A stretch of DNA of 59,365 nucleotides from Empedobacter sedimenti (GCF_030005555.1 NZ_JASCQG010000016.1:1-59365), one strand, 5' to 3'; shown: positions 33,482 through 42,938, numbered from the stretch's first letter. Notes: a model not told the origin generated them from the sequence alone. Made by a program: numbers and translations.

Positions 33482-33976
33482 ATGTTTAAATCTTTACAGC
33501 TTAAAACGGAAGTTGCAAAACAATATACTACTGGTGAGGAAGATAATAGTTTGAATAATCTTTCTAGAATCAACATTTTCATTGGGCCAAAAAATACTGG
33601 TAAAAGTCGTTTTATGAGAGATTTATTTAATGTTGAACAGCATCTTTTTGATAAAGAACCTTTACAATTAAATAAATATGATGAGAAACTTTGTGAATTA
33701 AAAGAATATCTTCAAGATAAATTAAAAACTTTAATCCACAATGATGAATTGGATTTAGAAATTTTGAATAGTGAATGTTTTAATAATGAAGAATCTATTA
33801 AAATATTAATTAAAGAGATAGAAACATATCAAGAACTTGTTCAAACCAAAATTAACTCCATTATTTCAAAAAATTATAGTTCACGAAATTTTCAATTAAT
33901 ACGATTAAAATTGAATGAAGAGTTACCAAAATTAATAAATATCTTAAAGGAATCTTATAAATTACAGCACAAGTAA
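33482..33976 (+). pseudogene. N-terminal fragment of an AAA-type ATPase
   Basis: 164 residues. The start MFKSLQLKTE and INIFIGPKNTGKSRFMRDLF (about 30-49) with a P-loop GPKNTGKS are those of RecF/OLD-like AAA ATPases, which are normally 400-600 residues. After a charged helical stretch the frame ends, with no Walker B, Q-loop or signature motif. It is most simply the remnant of a longer ATPase of defence or repair type. It could be a short functional protein, but the loss of half the ATP site argues against this. Confidence 0.65.
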
Positions 33977-33983
33977 TGATATT

Positions 33984-34262
33984 TTGAATGCTTTACAAAA
34001 TAATCGTGAGGGTTTACTCGCAACAATTGCAACCTTACCAACTAGAGGATTAGGTAAATTGTTGAATTTAGTAGGTATTGGAGGAAGTCTTACAGGAGCT
34101 GTACCTCGAGTAATTGGTGAACAAAATGAAATGTATGGCTATGGAGAAAACAATGAAGGAATGAGTTTGAAAATGTTCGGAGCAGGTCATAGCGCTTATG
34201 ATGATGCGATAAATGCAATGATGGAAACAATGAACACGACTGTAATTGCTAACAATAGTTAA
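33984..34262 (+). pseudogene. Unrecognised protein fragment
   Basis: A reading frame of 92 codons from a TTG. It is open upstream to 33948 but has no ATG, so it looks like the C-terminal part of a longer protein. The product is Gly/Ala-rich in the middle (GLGKLLNLVGIGGSLTGAVP) and ends AGHSAYDDAINAMMETMNTT. I do not recognise it. It ends 2 bp before an ankyrin lipoprotein gene, an arrangement also seen for effector-immunity pairs, which is speculation here. Confidence 0.35.
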
Positions 34263-34264
34263 AC

Positions 34265-35173
34265 ATGAAAAAATTATTAATCTTAATACTGATCACAATG
34301 AGCATTACATCTTGTATAGACAAAACATTACGTTCTCGCGAATCTCAGAATAGAACACAATATCCGCCAGAAAAAATGTTTGATGGTAAAGATTTAGAAG
34401 CTGCACAATTATTATTTGATGGAAAGTATGAAGAATTGAAAACTTATATTGATTCTGATAAAATTAAACTTAATCATTTGAATGATAAGAAGGCTTATTC
34501 ACTTTTAATGTATGCTACAATAATAGAGGATTTAAATGGGATGGAGTTTCTTTTAAAGAATGGAGCTGATCCAAATTTAGTTTGTAATGATGTAGATTTT
34601 GAAACAACCTTAAATCATGCTGTATCGATTAATAATTATGATATGATCAATTTATTATTAAAGTACAAAGCAAATATTAATCCTTCGGTTGGTGTTGCTC
34701 CTTTGGTAAAAGCAATGTTTCTTGGAGACGAGAAAACAGAGCGAAAAATGATTGATTTTTTATTGAATAATGGTGCTGATATCAACCATGAATCTTTTTA
34801 TGGGAAAAATATTATGGATGCTGCAACACATGATAGTTTTGAGTTGGCTAATTATTTTTTAGATAAAGGAGGAAAGCCTATAATTAGCGGAACTTCGTTG
34901 TGTCCTTTGGCAACTTATGTTGAGTATAAAGAGAAAAAGTTTTCTGAAAATAATAAAGTGTCAAATGATTTAGTAGAATTCAAGCAGCGATTAATAAAAG
35001 AATATAATGTGAAATTTCCCTATCAAGAAAATGAATTAGAAGCTTCAAAGCATCGAGTTGAATTATATGAGAAATTAAATGAAAGAGATAGAATGTCGGT
35101 TAATTTCAAAAATGATTTAGGAGAAAAGAGTTATAAAAAAAATCTAGCATATATTAAACAACATAGTAGATAA
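34265..35173 (+). CDS. Ankyrin-repeat lipoprotein
   Basis: 302 residues. The signal peptide ends in a lipobox ITSC (Cys17), so the protein is membrane-anchored and exported. Ankyrin repeats follow from about 80 to 215: SLLMYATIIEDLNGMEFLLKNGADPNL, a second with TLNHAVSINNYDMINLLLKYKANINP, a third with LLNNGADINHES, and a fourth partial one. The C-terminus is helical and basic. Such lipoproteins bind other proteins and some serve as immunity proteins; the fragment just upstream is a possible former partner. Confidence 0.85.
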   Translation: MKKLLILILITMSITSCIDKTLRSRESQNRTQYPPEKMFDGKDLEAAQLLFDGKYEELKTYIDSDKIKLNHLNDKKAYSLLMYATIIEDLNGMEFLLKNGADPNLVCNDVDFETTLNHAVSINNYDMINLLLKYKANINPSVGVAPLVKAMFLGDEKTERKMIDFLLNNGADINHESFYGKNIMDAATHDSFELANYFLDKGGKPIISGTSLCPLATYVEYKEKKFSENNKVSNDLVEFKQRLIKEYNVKFPYQENELEASKHRVELYEKLNERDRMSVNFKNDLGEKSYKKNLAYIKQHSR

Positions 35174-35194
35174 TCACTAATATATAATTAACAA

Positions 35195-35222
35195 AAAATC
35201 CACTTCAGCCGAAGTGGATTTT
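35195..35222. terminator. Bidirectional terminator
   Basis: Twelve-bp stem AAAATCCACTTC / GAAGTGGATTTT (35195-35206, 35211-35222), loop AGCC, between the convergent ankyrin and TPR-like genes. Confidence 0.8.
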
Positions 35223-35247
35223 ATTATTTTTTGTAAAAATAGTTTTC

Positions 35248-35955
35248 TTAAAACTCAGCAAAAAAAGCTTCTACTTTTTCAACGCCATTTGCGTCAAGAG
35301 AATCTAATAATTCTTTTTTGATATCGTTTAATTCTTTCTTTTTTGCTTTTTTCAAAACTGGTTTTGCAGTTTCTAAAAAGTTTTCGATTTGTTCTAAACC
35401 ACGTGAGTTTAAGAATTTTTCGTCTGTCTTTTTCAATTTAGCATAAACCTGAGCTAACATCGTAAATTGTTCCATTGCCAAAGCGTATTCTTCAATCGTT
35501 TCTAATGTTATCATATAATGTAACATCAACTGTACCGAAGGCATATTACGTTGGTGTCCAAATTTTGTATATTTTTCTAATGCAATACCAAAAGATTCTT
35601 GACTACGCTCTAAATTTTTATTCATAGCAGAAGTAATCACTACATTGAACCAGTCATCCGAATTATCCGAATTCTGAGCCAATTCAAAAAAAGCCTTATC
35701 TGCATTTTCATAATCTTGTAAGCTATAATATGACAAAGCAATTAATTTTTTTGCATCATATAATTGTTTTGGATCTTTAGCATCTAACAAACCTTCGCAA
35801 ATTTTAATACACATTTCAAAGTTGCTATTTCCAAACAATTCTCTTGCTGTACTAAGAATAGAATTTGTTGCATTTTGCTCCAGCGCCTGCTCGTACATAA
35901 ATTGACGAGCTCTCATAACATCTTCGTATGTGATATAATCGTAATTGACTTTCAT
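35248..35955 (-). CDS. TPR-like helical protein of unknown function
   Basis: 235 residues, soluble, all helical. Segments such as YDAKKLIALSYYSLQDYENADKAFFELAQ (about 66-94) and LITLETIEEYALAMEQFTMLAQVYAKL-type helices show the TPR pattern of small/aromatic positions, but no clean repeat array. There is no signal peptide. I do not know a named family. It has a rich Lys/Asp C-terminus. A protein-protein scaffold role is the only reasonable inference. Confidence 0.7.
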   Translation of the reverse strand: MKVNYDYITYEDVMRARQFMYEQALEQNATNSILSTARELFGNSNFEMCIKICEGLLDAKDPKQLYDAKKLIALSYYSLQDYENADKAFFELAQNSDNSDDWFNVVITSAMNKNLERSQESFGIALEKYTKFGHQRNMPSVQLMLHYMITLETIEEYALAMEQFTMLAQVYAKLKKTDEKFLNSRGLEQIENFLETAKPVLKKAKKKELNDIKKELLDSLDANGVEKVEAFFAEF

Positions 35956-36010
35956 TTTTCCTACTATGGGTTAATTTTCAACTAAATTAATTAAAACTTT
36001 AACAATGTGA

Positions 36011-36736
36011 TTAATTATTTTCTTTTTTTAATAAATATTGAATCACTGTTTCTGCTGAGTGTAATCCAAACAAAGCAGGCATCCACGAATTTGTTCCGTA
36101 AAAGGATTTTTTATAATTTTTGCCATCAGTTAATTTTACTGAGGTTTCGTCGGGAGCTTCGGTAGAGAAAACTGCTTTTACACCTTTCGATATTTTTTCT
36201 TGCTTTAGGCGTTTGCGGATATTTTTAGCTAACGGACAAACATCTGTCTTGCTAATATCTTTTACTTGTACCTTACTAGCCAAAAATTTACCACCAGCAC
36301 CCATATTACTGATTACTTTTACTTTTTTACGTTTTGCAGCAATAATCAAATTGACTTTTGGTGTTACAGAATCGATGCAATCTAATACATAATCAAAATC
36401 TGTTGTAACGATTTCGTGGGTGCGCTCTGGACTCAAAAATTCGTTGATACGTGTTAATTGTAATTCAGGATTAATATCCATCAAACGATCACCAACAAGA
36501 TCAACTTTGTTTTGACCTACTGTAGAATGTAAAGCTGGTAATTGACGATTAATATTGGTAATGTCAACAGTGTCACCATCTACAATAGTCATTTTTCCGA
36601 CTCCTGCGCGTGCAATAAATTCTGCGGCAAAAGAGCCAACACCACCTAAACCAACAATTAATACATTTGAATTTTTAAGTTTTTCTAAACCTTCTTCTTT
36701 GAATAATAATTCAGCTCTTTCTTGCCAAACTGCCAT
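36011..36736 (-). CDS. tcdA: tRNA threonylcarbamoyladenosine dehydratase
   Basis: 241 residues, ThiF/E1-like fold. Seen: VLIVGLGGVGSFAAEFIARAGVGKMTIVDGD (about 25-55), NINRQLPAL (about 61-69) and DYVLDCIDSVTPK. This organisation (N-terminal ERAELLFKEEGLEKL, length about 240) is that of TcdA/CsdL, which forms cyclic t6A37 in tRNA. The C-terminal KSFYGTNSWMPALFG fits. It precedes no other ThiF-type genes, so a MoeB or ThiF role is less likely. It is preceded by the TatD gene, 11 bp upstream. Confidence 0.9.
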   Translation of the reverse strand: MAVWQERAELLFKEEGLEKLKNSNVLIVGLGGVGSFAAEFIARAGVGKMTIVDGDTVDITNINRQLPALHSTVGQNKVDLVGDRLMDINPELQLTRINEFLSPERTHEIVTTDFDYVLDCIDSVTPKVNLIIAAKRKKVKVISNMGAGGKFLASKVQVKDISKTDVCPLAKNIRKRLKQEKISKGVKAVFSTEAPDETSVKLTDGKNYKKSFYGTNSWMPALFGLHSAETVIQYLLKKENN

Positions 36737-36747
36737 TTATAAATTTT

Positions 36748-37404
36748 TTAATATGAAACTTCATATCCAAAAACTGATTTCCAATTTTCGGCTTGCTGAA
36801 GTTGTAATTCTTCTATTGTACTATTTCTTATTTCGGCTGCAATTGTATAAATTTCTTTGATAGAAATCTCGCTGGCATCATTCTCTAAAAAAAAATGATT
36901 TGCCGAAAGTTTTGCAAATATAATTTGTAAGTTTTTGTTATAAAGAAGATTTTTACCAAAAGATGCATAACAATTTTGCGCAACAATCTGATTGAGGATT
37001 TGTTCGTTTTTATTGAAACCGTGAAAAATAAAAGGAATCGTAAGTTTTAACTTTTTACGAATGTGCAAAATCTCTTGATAAGCTCTTACAGAATGTATTA
37101 TTACCGGAAAATGATATTCTGAAGCGAGTTGCAACTGGCGTTCAAAAACATCAATTTGTAACTCAAAATTAGTTTCGCATAATTTATCTAAACCAATTTC
37201 GCCAATAGCTAAACAATTTTTATTACTCAAATTTTGAAGAATAATTTCTAACTCTTCTTCTATTGATGAGGTTTTGATATAAGCTGGGTGTATCCCAACC
37301 GAAAATAATTGTGCTTCATCATTTATTGCTTCCGGAAATTGATTGTACAAATCCAAAACATCCGATTGATGAGATAAATGATGTGTATGTGCGTTGAGAA
37401 ACAT
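36748..37404 (-). CDS. TatD family metal-dependent hydrolase
   Basis: 218 residues. First metal ligands His6 and His8 (NAHTHHL), then LAIGEIGLDKL (about 91-101), PVIIHSVRAYQEIL (about 124-137) and FIFHGFNKN (about 149-157); ENDASE near the C-terminus replaces the usual ETDAP. It is about 40 residues shorter than the 255-265 typical of TatD but all blocks are present, and short forms are common next to tcdA in flavobacteria. Likely a 3'-5' nuclease or quality-control hydrolase. Confidence 0.85.
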   Translation of the reverse strand: MFLNAHTHHLSHQSDVLDLYNQFPEAINDEAQLFSVGIHPAYIKTSSIEEELEIILQNLSNKNCLAIGEIGLDKLCETNFELQIDVFERQLQLASEYHFPVIIHSVRAYQEILHIRKKLKLTIPFIFHGFNKNEQILNQIVAQNCYASFGKNLLYNKNLQIIFAKLSANHFFLENDASEISIKEIYTIAAEIRNSTIEELQLQQAENWKSVFGYEVSY

Positions 37405-37490
37405 AGTTCAAAAATAATTCATTTTATTCATTTTTGAAAGCTGTAAAAGGGAACGAATTTTGAGGGTGATATTGAATTAAAAATCATAAA

Positions 37491-37931
37491 ATGTCAGAAA
37501 GAATTAATATTCAAAAATTAGAACCAAAAGCTTACGAAGCAATGTTTGGTTTAGAGAAATATTTATCAACTTCAAAATTGAGTAAAACATTATTAGAGTT
37601 GATTAAAATTAGAGCTTCACAAATTAATGGTTGCGCTTATTGCATTGATATGCATACGCAAGAAGCGATGAAACATGGCGAGGATGCACGTAGAATTTTT
37701 GCTGTTAGTGCTTGGTGGGAATCTCCTTTGTTTAATGAAAAAGAACAAGTTGTTCTAAAAATGACAGAAGAAGTAACTTTAATCTCTGAAAAAGGATTAA
37801 CAACTGAAACCTATGATTTAGCTAAAACTATTTTTGATGATAATGAAATTGCACAAATTATTATGCAAATTGGCGTAATAAACACATGGAATAGAATAGC
37901 AGTTTCTACTCGTATGATTCACGAAATATAA
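37491..37931 (+). CDS. Carboxymuconolactone decarboxylase/AhpD-like protein
   Basis: 146 residues. The motif NGCAYCIDMHTQEA (Cys48, Cys51, His55) is the AhpD-type C-x-x-C-x-x-x-H redox site. Size and the EKYLSTSKLSKTLLELIKIRASQ helix fit CMD-domain peroxidase-related proteins. A peroxide or alkylhydroperoxide defence role is likely. Its stop overlaps the next start (TAATG), so it is coupled to an MdtD-type exporter. Confidence 0.9.
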   Translation: MSERINIQKLEPKAYEAMFGLEKYLSTSKLSKTLLELIKIRASQINGCAYCIDMHTQEAMKHGEDARRIFAVSAWWESPLFNEKEQVVLKMTEEVTLISEKGLTTETYDLAKTIFDDNEIAQIIMQIGVINTWNRIAVSTRMIHEI

Positions 37932-39334
37932 TGATTGAAACAAACAATATAAATCCAAAAATGCTCAAATTTTTGCCATGGCTAGGTGCTATGGCAATTT
38001 TTATGCAAGCTTTGGATGGTACAATTCTGAATACTTCTCTACCTACAATTGCCAAAGAATTAGGAAAATCGCCTTTAGAAATACAGTCGATTATTGTTTC
38101 TTATACATTGACAGTTGCTTTGTTAATTCCGCTTAGTGGTTGGCTTTCGGATAAATACGGAACAAAAAAAATATTTCAGTTAGCTATCTTTATTTTTACA
38201 TTAGGATCAACACTGTGTGCTTTTGCAACAAATTTACCTTTTTTAGTTATTTCGCGGATTGTTCAAGCAATCGGGGGATCGATGATGGTTCCAGTTGTTC
38301 GATTAGCAATAATATATGCTTATCCGAAACAAGAGCTACTGAAAGTAATTAATTTTATTACAATTCCGGGATTAATTGGTCCATTGTTAGGTCCTAGTTT
38401 AGGCGGTGTTTTAGTTGAAACACTTTCGTGGCATTGGATATTTCTAGTTAATATTCCGTTTGGAATAATTGCTTTATGGATGACAACATTTGCTATTCCA
38501 GATTTTAAACATCCTGTTTTTAAGTTTGATATTAGAGGATTAATTCTTTTTAGTGGAGGAATTACTGTATTAACATTGGTAATGGAATTAACTTCGTCAC
38601 GCGTAATAGGATTGAATATGATCATTGCTTTGAGTTTAATTTCAGCTTTTTTAGTCGGTCTTTATGTCTATCATGCAAAACATAAACAACATCCTTTAAT
38701 TGATCTTAATTTATTTAAGATTAGAACATTAAGAATAGGACTTGTAAGTAATTTAATCACACGATTAGGAATTGGAGGTATGCCTTTTCTTATTCCTTTG
38801 TTATTGCAAATAGGTTATGGATATACCGCAACAGTAGCTGGTTTGATGATGATTCCATCTGCTGCAAGTAATATCATAGCAAAATCTTTCGTAGTACCAA
38901 TTGTAAACAAATTTGGTTACAGAAATACGCTAATATCAAATACAATAATATTAGGTTTAATTATCTGTTTATTCTTTTTCTTACAATCTGAATCACCGAT
39001 TTATTATATCATTCCATTGATGATTTTGAATGGATTTTTTAGCTCAATTCAGTTCACAGCGATGAATACTTTGTCTTTAGCAGATTTAAACGAAAATACA
39101 TCTAGCGAAGGAAATAGCTTACTTGCTGTAACACAACAATTATCCTTAACATTCGGAATTTCTACAGCTGCGTTGATTTTAGGAATCTTTAGACAAGCAG
39201 GTTTTGTAGGTGGAGTAGAAGTTCAAGCTTTTCGATATTCGTTTTTAGCTTTAGGAGTTTTAACAATCTTATCTACTTACATCTTTTTTCAATTAAAAGA
39301 ATCAGATGGCGCTTCGATGTCAGGGAAGAAATAA
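37931..39334 (+). CDS. MFS transporter, DHA2 family, MdtD-like
   Basis: 467 residues with about 14 membrane helices. The start MQALDGTILNTSLPTIAKELG and SGWLSDKYGTKKIFQLAIFIFTLGS (loop 2-3 motif A) are DHA2 hallmarks; GGSMMVPVVRLAI, GPLLGPSLGGVL and SWHWIFLVNIPFGI follow. Residue by residue it resembles E. coli MdtD closely. Predicted proton-coupled drug or metabolite exporter. Coupling to an AhpD-like protein suggests export under oxidative or electrophile stress. Confidence 0.88.
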   Translation: MIETNNINPKMLKFLPWLGAMAIFMQALDGTILNTSLPTIAKELGKSPLEIQSIIVSYTLTVALLIPLSGWLSDKYGTKKIFQLAIFIFTLGSTLCAFATNLPFLVISRIVQAIGGSMMVPVVRLAIIYAYPKQELLKVINFITIPGLIGPLLGPSLGGVLVETLSWHWIFLVNIPFGIIALWMTTFAIPDFKHPVFKFDIRGLILFSGGITVLTLVMELTSSRVIGLNMIIALSLISAFLVGLYVYHAKHKQHPLIDLNLFKIRTLRIGLVSNLITRLGIGGMPFLIPLLLQIGYGYTATVAGLMMIPSAASNIIAKSFVVPIVNKFGYRNTLISNTIILGLIICLFFFLQSESPIYYIIPLMILNGFFSSIQFTAMNTLSLADLNENTSSEGNSLLAVTQQLSLTFGISTAALILGIFRQAGFVGGVEVQAFRYSFLALGVLTILSTYIFFQLKESDGASMSGKK

Positions 39335-39343
39335 TACATCATA

Positions 39344-39372
39344 AAAAAATCTCTACCAAGTAGAGATTTTTT
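39344..39372. terminator. Bidirectional terminator
   Basis: A 13-bp perfect stem (39344-39356 with 39360-39372, loop CAA) with A and T flanks, between the convergent MFS and asparaginase genes. Confidence 0.85.
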
Positions 39373-39390
39373 CGTTTTATATTGTTTCAA

Positions 39391-40431
39391 TTAATCATTG
39401 TAAAAATGATGACGAAGTTCGCCTTTCAGATTGGCTTCATATTGTGTTTTAAACTCTTCTTTTGATAAATTTTGACCTAATAAATAAATTGCTTTGGTAA
39501 TTGCAGCTTCCATTGTCAAGTCATAGCTAGAAATTGCACCCATATTTAGCAACGCATCACTTGTTGCATAACGTCCAAGCTCTACCATTCCGCCCGCACA
39601 TTGCGTATTGATGATAAGATGAATTCCTTTGTTTGTTACTTCTTTTAATAAATCAATAAACCAATCATCAGTAAAAACATTTCCTGTACCAAAAGCTTCG
39701 ATAATAAATGCTTTTGTGTTTGGAGCGTTCAGAACACTTTCTATAAAAGCTCTATTCATTCCAGGAAAAATCTTTAAAACTCCTACATCAGCATTCAGAT
39801 TTTTATTGATTGATAATGGTCCTTTTATTTCTTTTTTCCATAACAAATCTTCTTTAACTTCTAAATGTACACCAGAAACTGCCATTATTGGATAGTTCGG
39901 CGATTCAAAAGCATCAAAGTTTTCGGCATTAATTTTTGTAGCACGATTTGCACGGAATAATTTATACTCAAAATAGATGCAAACTTCTTGAATAATTGGT
40001 TTGTCTTTTTTTCGAAGCGAAGCCAATTGTATAGAAGTGATCAAGTTTTCTTTTGCATCTGTACGCAAATCGCCGATTGGTAATTGCGAACCAGTAAAAA
40101 TGACAGGCTTCTCTAAATTATCAATCATAAAACTTATAGCTGAAGCTGTATAAGCCATAGTATCAGTTCCATGCAGAACAACAAAACCATCATAATTTAC
40201 ATAGTTAGTTTTGATTGTTTCAGCAATATTTACCCAATATTCAGGTTTCATATCAGAAGAATCAATAGGTGTATTGAAACTATAATAATCGAACGAACAA
40301 TCTAACAATCCTAATTCAGGAATTTGTTTTAATAAATTATCAAAGTTGAATGGTTTCAATGACTGATCGCCATAATCTTTAGCCATTCCGATAGTTCCTC
40401 CAGTGTAAATTAATAATATTTTTGTTTGCAT
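39391..40431 (-). CDS. ansA: Type I L-asparaginase
   Basis: 346 residues. First catalytic Thr in IYTGGTIGM, second in GFVVLHGTDTMAYTASA (the HGTDT signature), and GSQLPIGDLRTDAKEN. No signal peptide, so the cytoplasmic type I enzyme. It hydrolyses asparagine to aspartate. I start at the ATG at 40431 (MQTKILLIY); the ATG three codons upstream is possible but adds nothing to the family match. Confidence 0.92.
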   Translation of the reverse strand: MQTKILLIYTGGTIGMAKDYGDQSLKPFNFDNLLKQIPELGLLDCSFDYYSFNTPIDSSDMKPEYWVNIAETIKTNYVNYDGFVVLHGTDTMAYTASAISFMIDNLEKPVIFTGSQLPIGDLRTDAKENLITSIQLASLRKKDKPIIQEVCIYFEYKLFRANRATKINAENFDAFESPNYPIMAVSGVHLEVKEDLLWKKEIKGPLSINKNLNADVGVLKIFPGMNRAFIESVLNAPNTKAFIIEAFGTGNVFTDDWFIDLLKEVTNKGIHLIINTQCAGGMVELGRYATSDALLNMGAISSYDLTMEAAITKAIYLLGQNLSKEEFKTQYEANLKGELRHHFYND

Positions 40432-40556
40432 TGCGGTCAATTAAAATTTAGGCTAAAATTATGCATTAAAAAAAATATGTACAAGAGCTTTATTACACTC
40501 ATTTTTTTATTAACTTGTTACATCTTATTGTCCAAATTAATTTAAAATCTTAACAA

Positions 40557-41390
40557 ATGAAAAACATTCTTTTAGCCATTCTAATTACAACTTCTGGTCT
40601 TGTAAATGCGCAGAACGACGAGGGTTTATTTGAAGTAGAATATGAATTAAATGGTCAACAATTAAAATCGTTTGCGTTTACAACAGAAAATTGTTCGGCA
40701 AGTATAATTTCAAAATCGTGGGAAAATTGGGTTTCAAATAAAGGCGGTTCATCTGGATTCTTGAAGAAACATGAAGCAAATAATATCACATTCAAAAATT
40801 CGCAAGATGTGTATAAATCAACCATCAATTTAGTTGAAGAAGAAAACGGAAAAACAACTGTAATTAATACATTGACAGACCAAAATGGGATGCAGTTTTC
40901 GTCTAGCTCGCCTGAGTTTGATAAAATTTTTGGACGATTACAAGATTTGGGCGTACATACTAAACAGGCTTGTTTACGAAATGATTTGCGACTTGGGAAC
41001 GAAAATATGATTAAGCTGACAACCGAAAATGCTGCAGCACAGATGAAAAAAGGAAATTCAATCAAATCATATTTAAAAGATAATAATACCTTATTGAAAT
41101 TAGAAAATAAAAAGCAACTTTTAGGCGAAAAGTTAGATTTAGTAACCAATCAATTAGAGCAAGCTTCGGCTGATAAGACTATTACTAGTTTGACAAGTAA
41201 GAAAATAAAAGCGGAGAATTCGCTGCGAGCTATCGAAGATCAAGTCGTGAAATTAAACGCAAAAATTGAAGCTGCAGAAGAAAACGATAAAGGGTTAGAC
41301 GCAAAAATTAGTCAGTTAACTTCTCAAATTCAACAACAAAGAACAACAACTGAAAATTTAAAGAAGAAATATTCATCAATTGCACGATAA
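40557..41390 (+). CDS. Secreted coiled-coil protein of unknown function
   Basis: 277 residues with a signal peptide cut after about residue 19 (LVNAQ). The first 130 residues are a beta-like domain with two Cys (CSASI, and KQACLRNDLRL). From about 150 to 275 it is a continuous Lys/Glu/Gln-rich coiled coil (LENKKQLLGEKLDLVTNQLEQ ... LTSQIQQQRTTTENLKKK). No family recognised. Periplasmic or surface location is likely; it stands before the BON-LysM protein but with a gap of about 60 bp. Confidence 0.72.
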   Translation: MKNILLAILITTSGLVNAQNDEGLFEVEYELNGQQLKSFAFTTENCSASIISKSWENWVSNKGGSSGFLKKHEANNITFKNSQDVYKSTINLVEEENGKTTVINTLTDQNGMQFSSSSPEFDKIFGRLQDLGVHTKQACLRNDLRLGNENMIKLTTENAAAQMKKGNSIKSYLKDNNTLLKLENKKQLLGEKLDLVTNQLEQASADKTITSLTSKKIKAENSLRAIEDQVVKLNAKIEAAEENDKGLDAKISQLTSQIQQQRTTTENLKKKYSSIAR

Positions 41391-41452
41391 TTGATATTAG
41401 AATCATTATATTTACAATAACAACAAAAATTATATTTTAAAATCAACTCACT

Positions 41453-41908
41453 ATGGGATTATTTTCATTTATTAAAAATGCCGGAGAGAAATTATTCGGT
41501 GGAGCAGATACTCCAGAAGAAAAAGCAGCAAAAGTTAAAGAGCATGTTGCGAAACAAGGATTCGATTTATCAAGCGTTACGTTTTCTGCTGACGGCGAAA
41601 AAATCGTTATTTCTGGTCAAGCTTTAAACATCGACGAAAAACAAAAAATCTTAGCTACGGCTGGTAACGTAGATGGAGTAGAGGTAGTGGAAGATCAATT
41701 AACGTTGAAAACTCCATTAACTATTGAAATCCCAGACATTTCTAAAACAATGTACACTGTAAAAAGTGGAGATTCTTTATCTAAAATTGCAAAAGAAGTT
41801 TATGGAGATCCAATGCAGTATCCAAAAATTTTCGAAGCAAACAAACCAATGTTAAAACACGAGGATAAAATTTATCCAGGTCAAGTTTTATATATTCCAC
41901 AGAATTAA
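41453..41908 (+). CDS. kbp: Kbp-like BON-LysM protein
   Basis: 151 residues, colinear with E. coli Kbp (YgaU/LysM): N-terminal MGLFSFIKNAGEKLF, a BON-like domain (about 25-90) and a LysM domain (about 97-150, TVKSGDSLSKIAKEVYGDPMQYPKIFEANKPML ... IYPGQVLYIP). No signal peptide, as in Kbp, which is a cytoplasmic potassium-binding protein. It has a duplicated terminator behind it. Confidence 0.88.
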   Translation: MGLFSFIKNAGEKLFGGADTPEEKAAKVKEHVAKQGFDLSSVTFSADGEKIVISGQALNIDEKQKILATAGNVDGVEVVEDQLTLKTPLTIEIPDISKTMYTVKSGDSLSKIAKEVYGDPMQYPKIFEANKPMLKHEDKIYPGQVLYIPQN

Positions 41909-41925
41909 GATAATATAAAATCATA

Positions 41926-42008
41926 TTTAACGTTAAAACTCCTACTTAGCTTGCTAATTAGGAGTTTTAACGTTAAAACTCCTACTTAGCTTGCTAATTA
42001 GGAGTTTT
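41926..42008. repeat. Tandem duplication of a terminator hairpin
   Basis: A 40-bp unit occurs twice without mismatch (41926-41965 and 41966-42005). Each copy contains the hairpin AAAACTCCTA ... TAGGAGTTTT with an inner TTAGC/GCTAA stem, and an AACGTT palindrome. Only the second copy is followed by a good T run. Both follow the Kbp gene. Confidence 0.9.
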
Positions 42009-42095
42009 TTTATTTTTAAGCACGGTTTTTGAGGATTAGTAGTTTCAATAAAAAAATAATAACATATATTCGTATAACTGAAATACAAAATAATT

Positions 42096-42938
42096 ATGAA
42101 AGTTTCAATTTTGCCAGTAGCGGTAATCGCTGCTTCAACTTTATTTAGTTGTGTTAGTCAGAAGAAGTATGATGAATTACAAAACAAATTCAATTCAGCT
42201 TATTCTGAAAACCAAGGTTGTCAAACTGAATTAGCTGTAGCGAAAGCTAAATTAGCTAATTTCGAAAGTAACCAAGGACAATTTGAGAACACAGTACAAA
42301 GCGAAAGAAATCAAATTAAACAATTACAAGAGCAATTAAAGAATTGTATTAATGGTGGTTCTAAAAACGTTTCTGAGTTAGTAAAAGAAATCAACGAATC
42401 AAATAAATACATCAAACACTTGATTGATGCGAAAAGCAAATCAGATAGTTTGAATATGGTTTTAACAAACAACTTAACGCGTTCTTTATCTAGTAACGAA
42501 GCAAAAGATGTAGATGTTAAAGTATTAAAAGGTGTTGTATATATTTCGTTAGCGGATAATATGTTATACAAATCTGGTAGCTACGAAATTTCGCCTGCTG
42601 CAGGAGAAACTTTAAGCAAGATTGCAAAAATCATTAACGATTACAGAGATTACGATGTATTAATTGAAGGTAACACAGATAATGTGCCAATTTCTAAACC
42701 AAATATCCGTAATAACTGGGATTTATCAGCTTTACGTGCATCTTCTGTTGTACAAGCATTACAAAACCAATATGGTGTTGATGGAAAACGTTTAACTGCT
42801 GGTGGTCGTGGAGAATACAACCCATTAACTACAAATGCAACTGCTGATGGAAAATCTAAAAACCGTCGTACGCAAATTATCATCTTACCTAAATTAGATC
42901 AATTTATGGATTTAATTGGGCAAGCTCCAAAAAACTAA
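42096..42938 (+). CDS. OmpA-family lipoprotein
   Basis: 280 residues. Lipobox LFSC (Cys19), then a coiled-coil stretch (about 30-110) and a C-terminal OmpA peptidoglycan-binding domain (about 160-270) with ISPAAGETLSKIAKII, VLIEGNTDNVPI, NWDLSALRASSVVQAL and NRRTQIIILP. It links the outer membrane to peptidoglycan. Length is normal for flavobacterial OmpA lipoproteins. Its own terminator follows. Confidence 0.92.
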   Translation: MKVSILPVAVIAASTLFSCVSQKKYDELQNKFNSAYSENQGCQTELAVAKAKLANFESNQGQFENTVQSERNQIKQLQEQLKNCINGGSKNVSELVKEINESNKYIKHLIDAKSKSDSLNMVLTNNLTRSLSSNEAKDVDVKVLKGVVYISLADNMLYKSGSYEISPAAGETLSKIAKIINDYRDYDVLIEGNTDNVPISKPNIRNNWDLSALRASSVVQALQNQYGVDGKRLTAGGRGEYNPLTTNATADGKSKNRRTQIIILPKLDQFMDLIGQAPKN

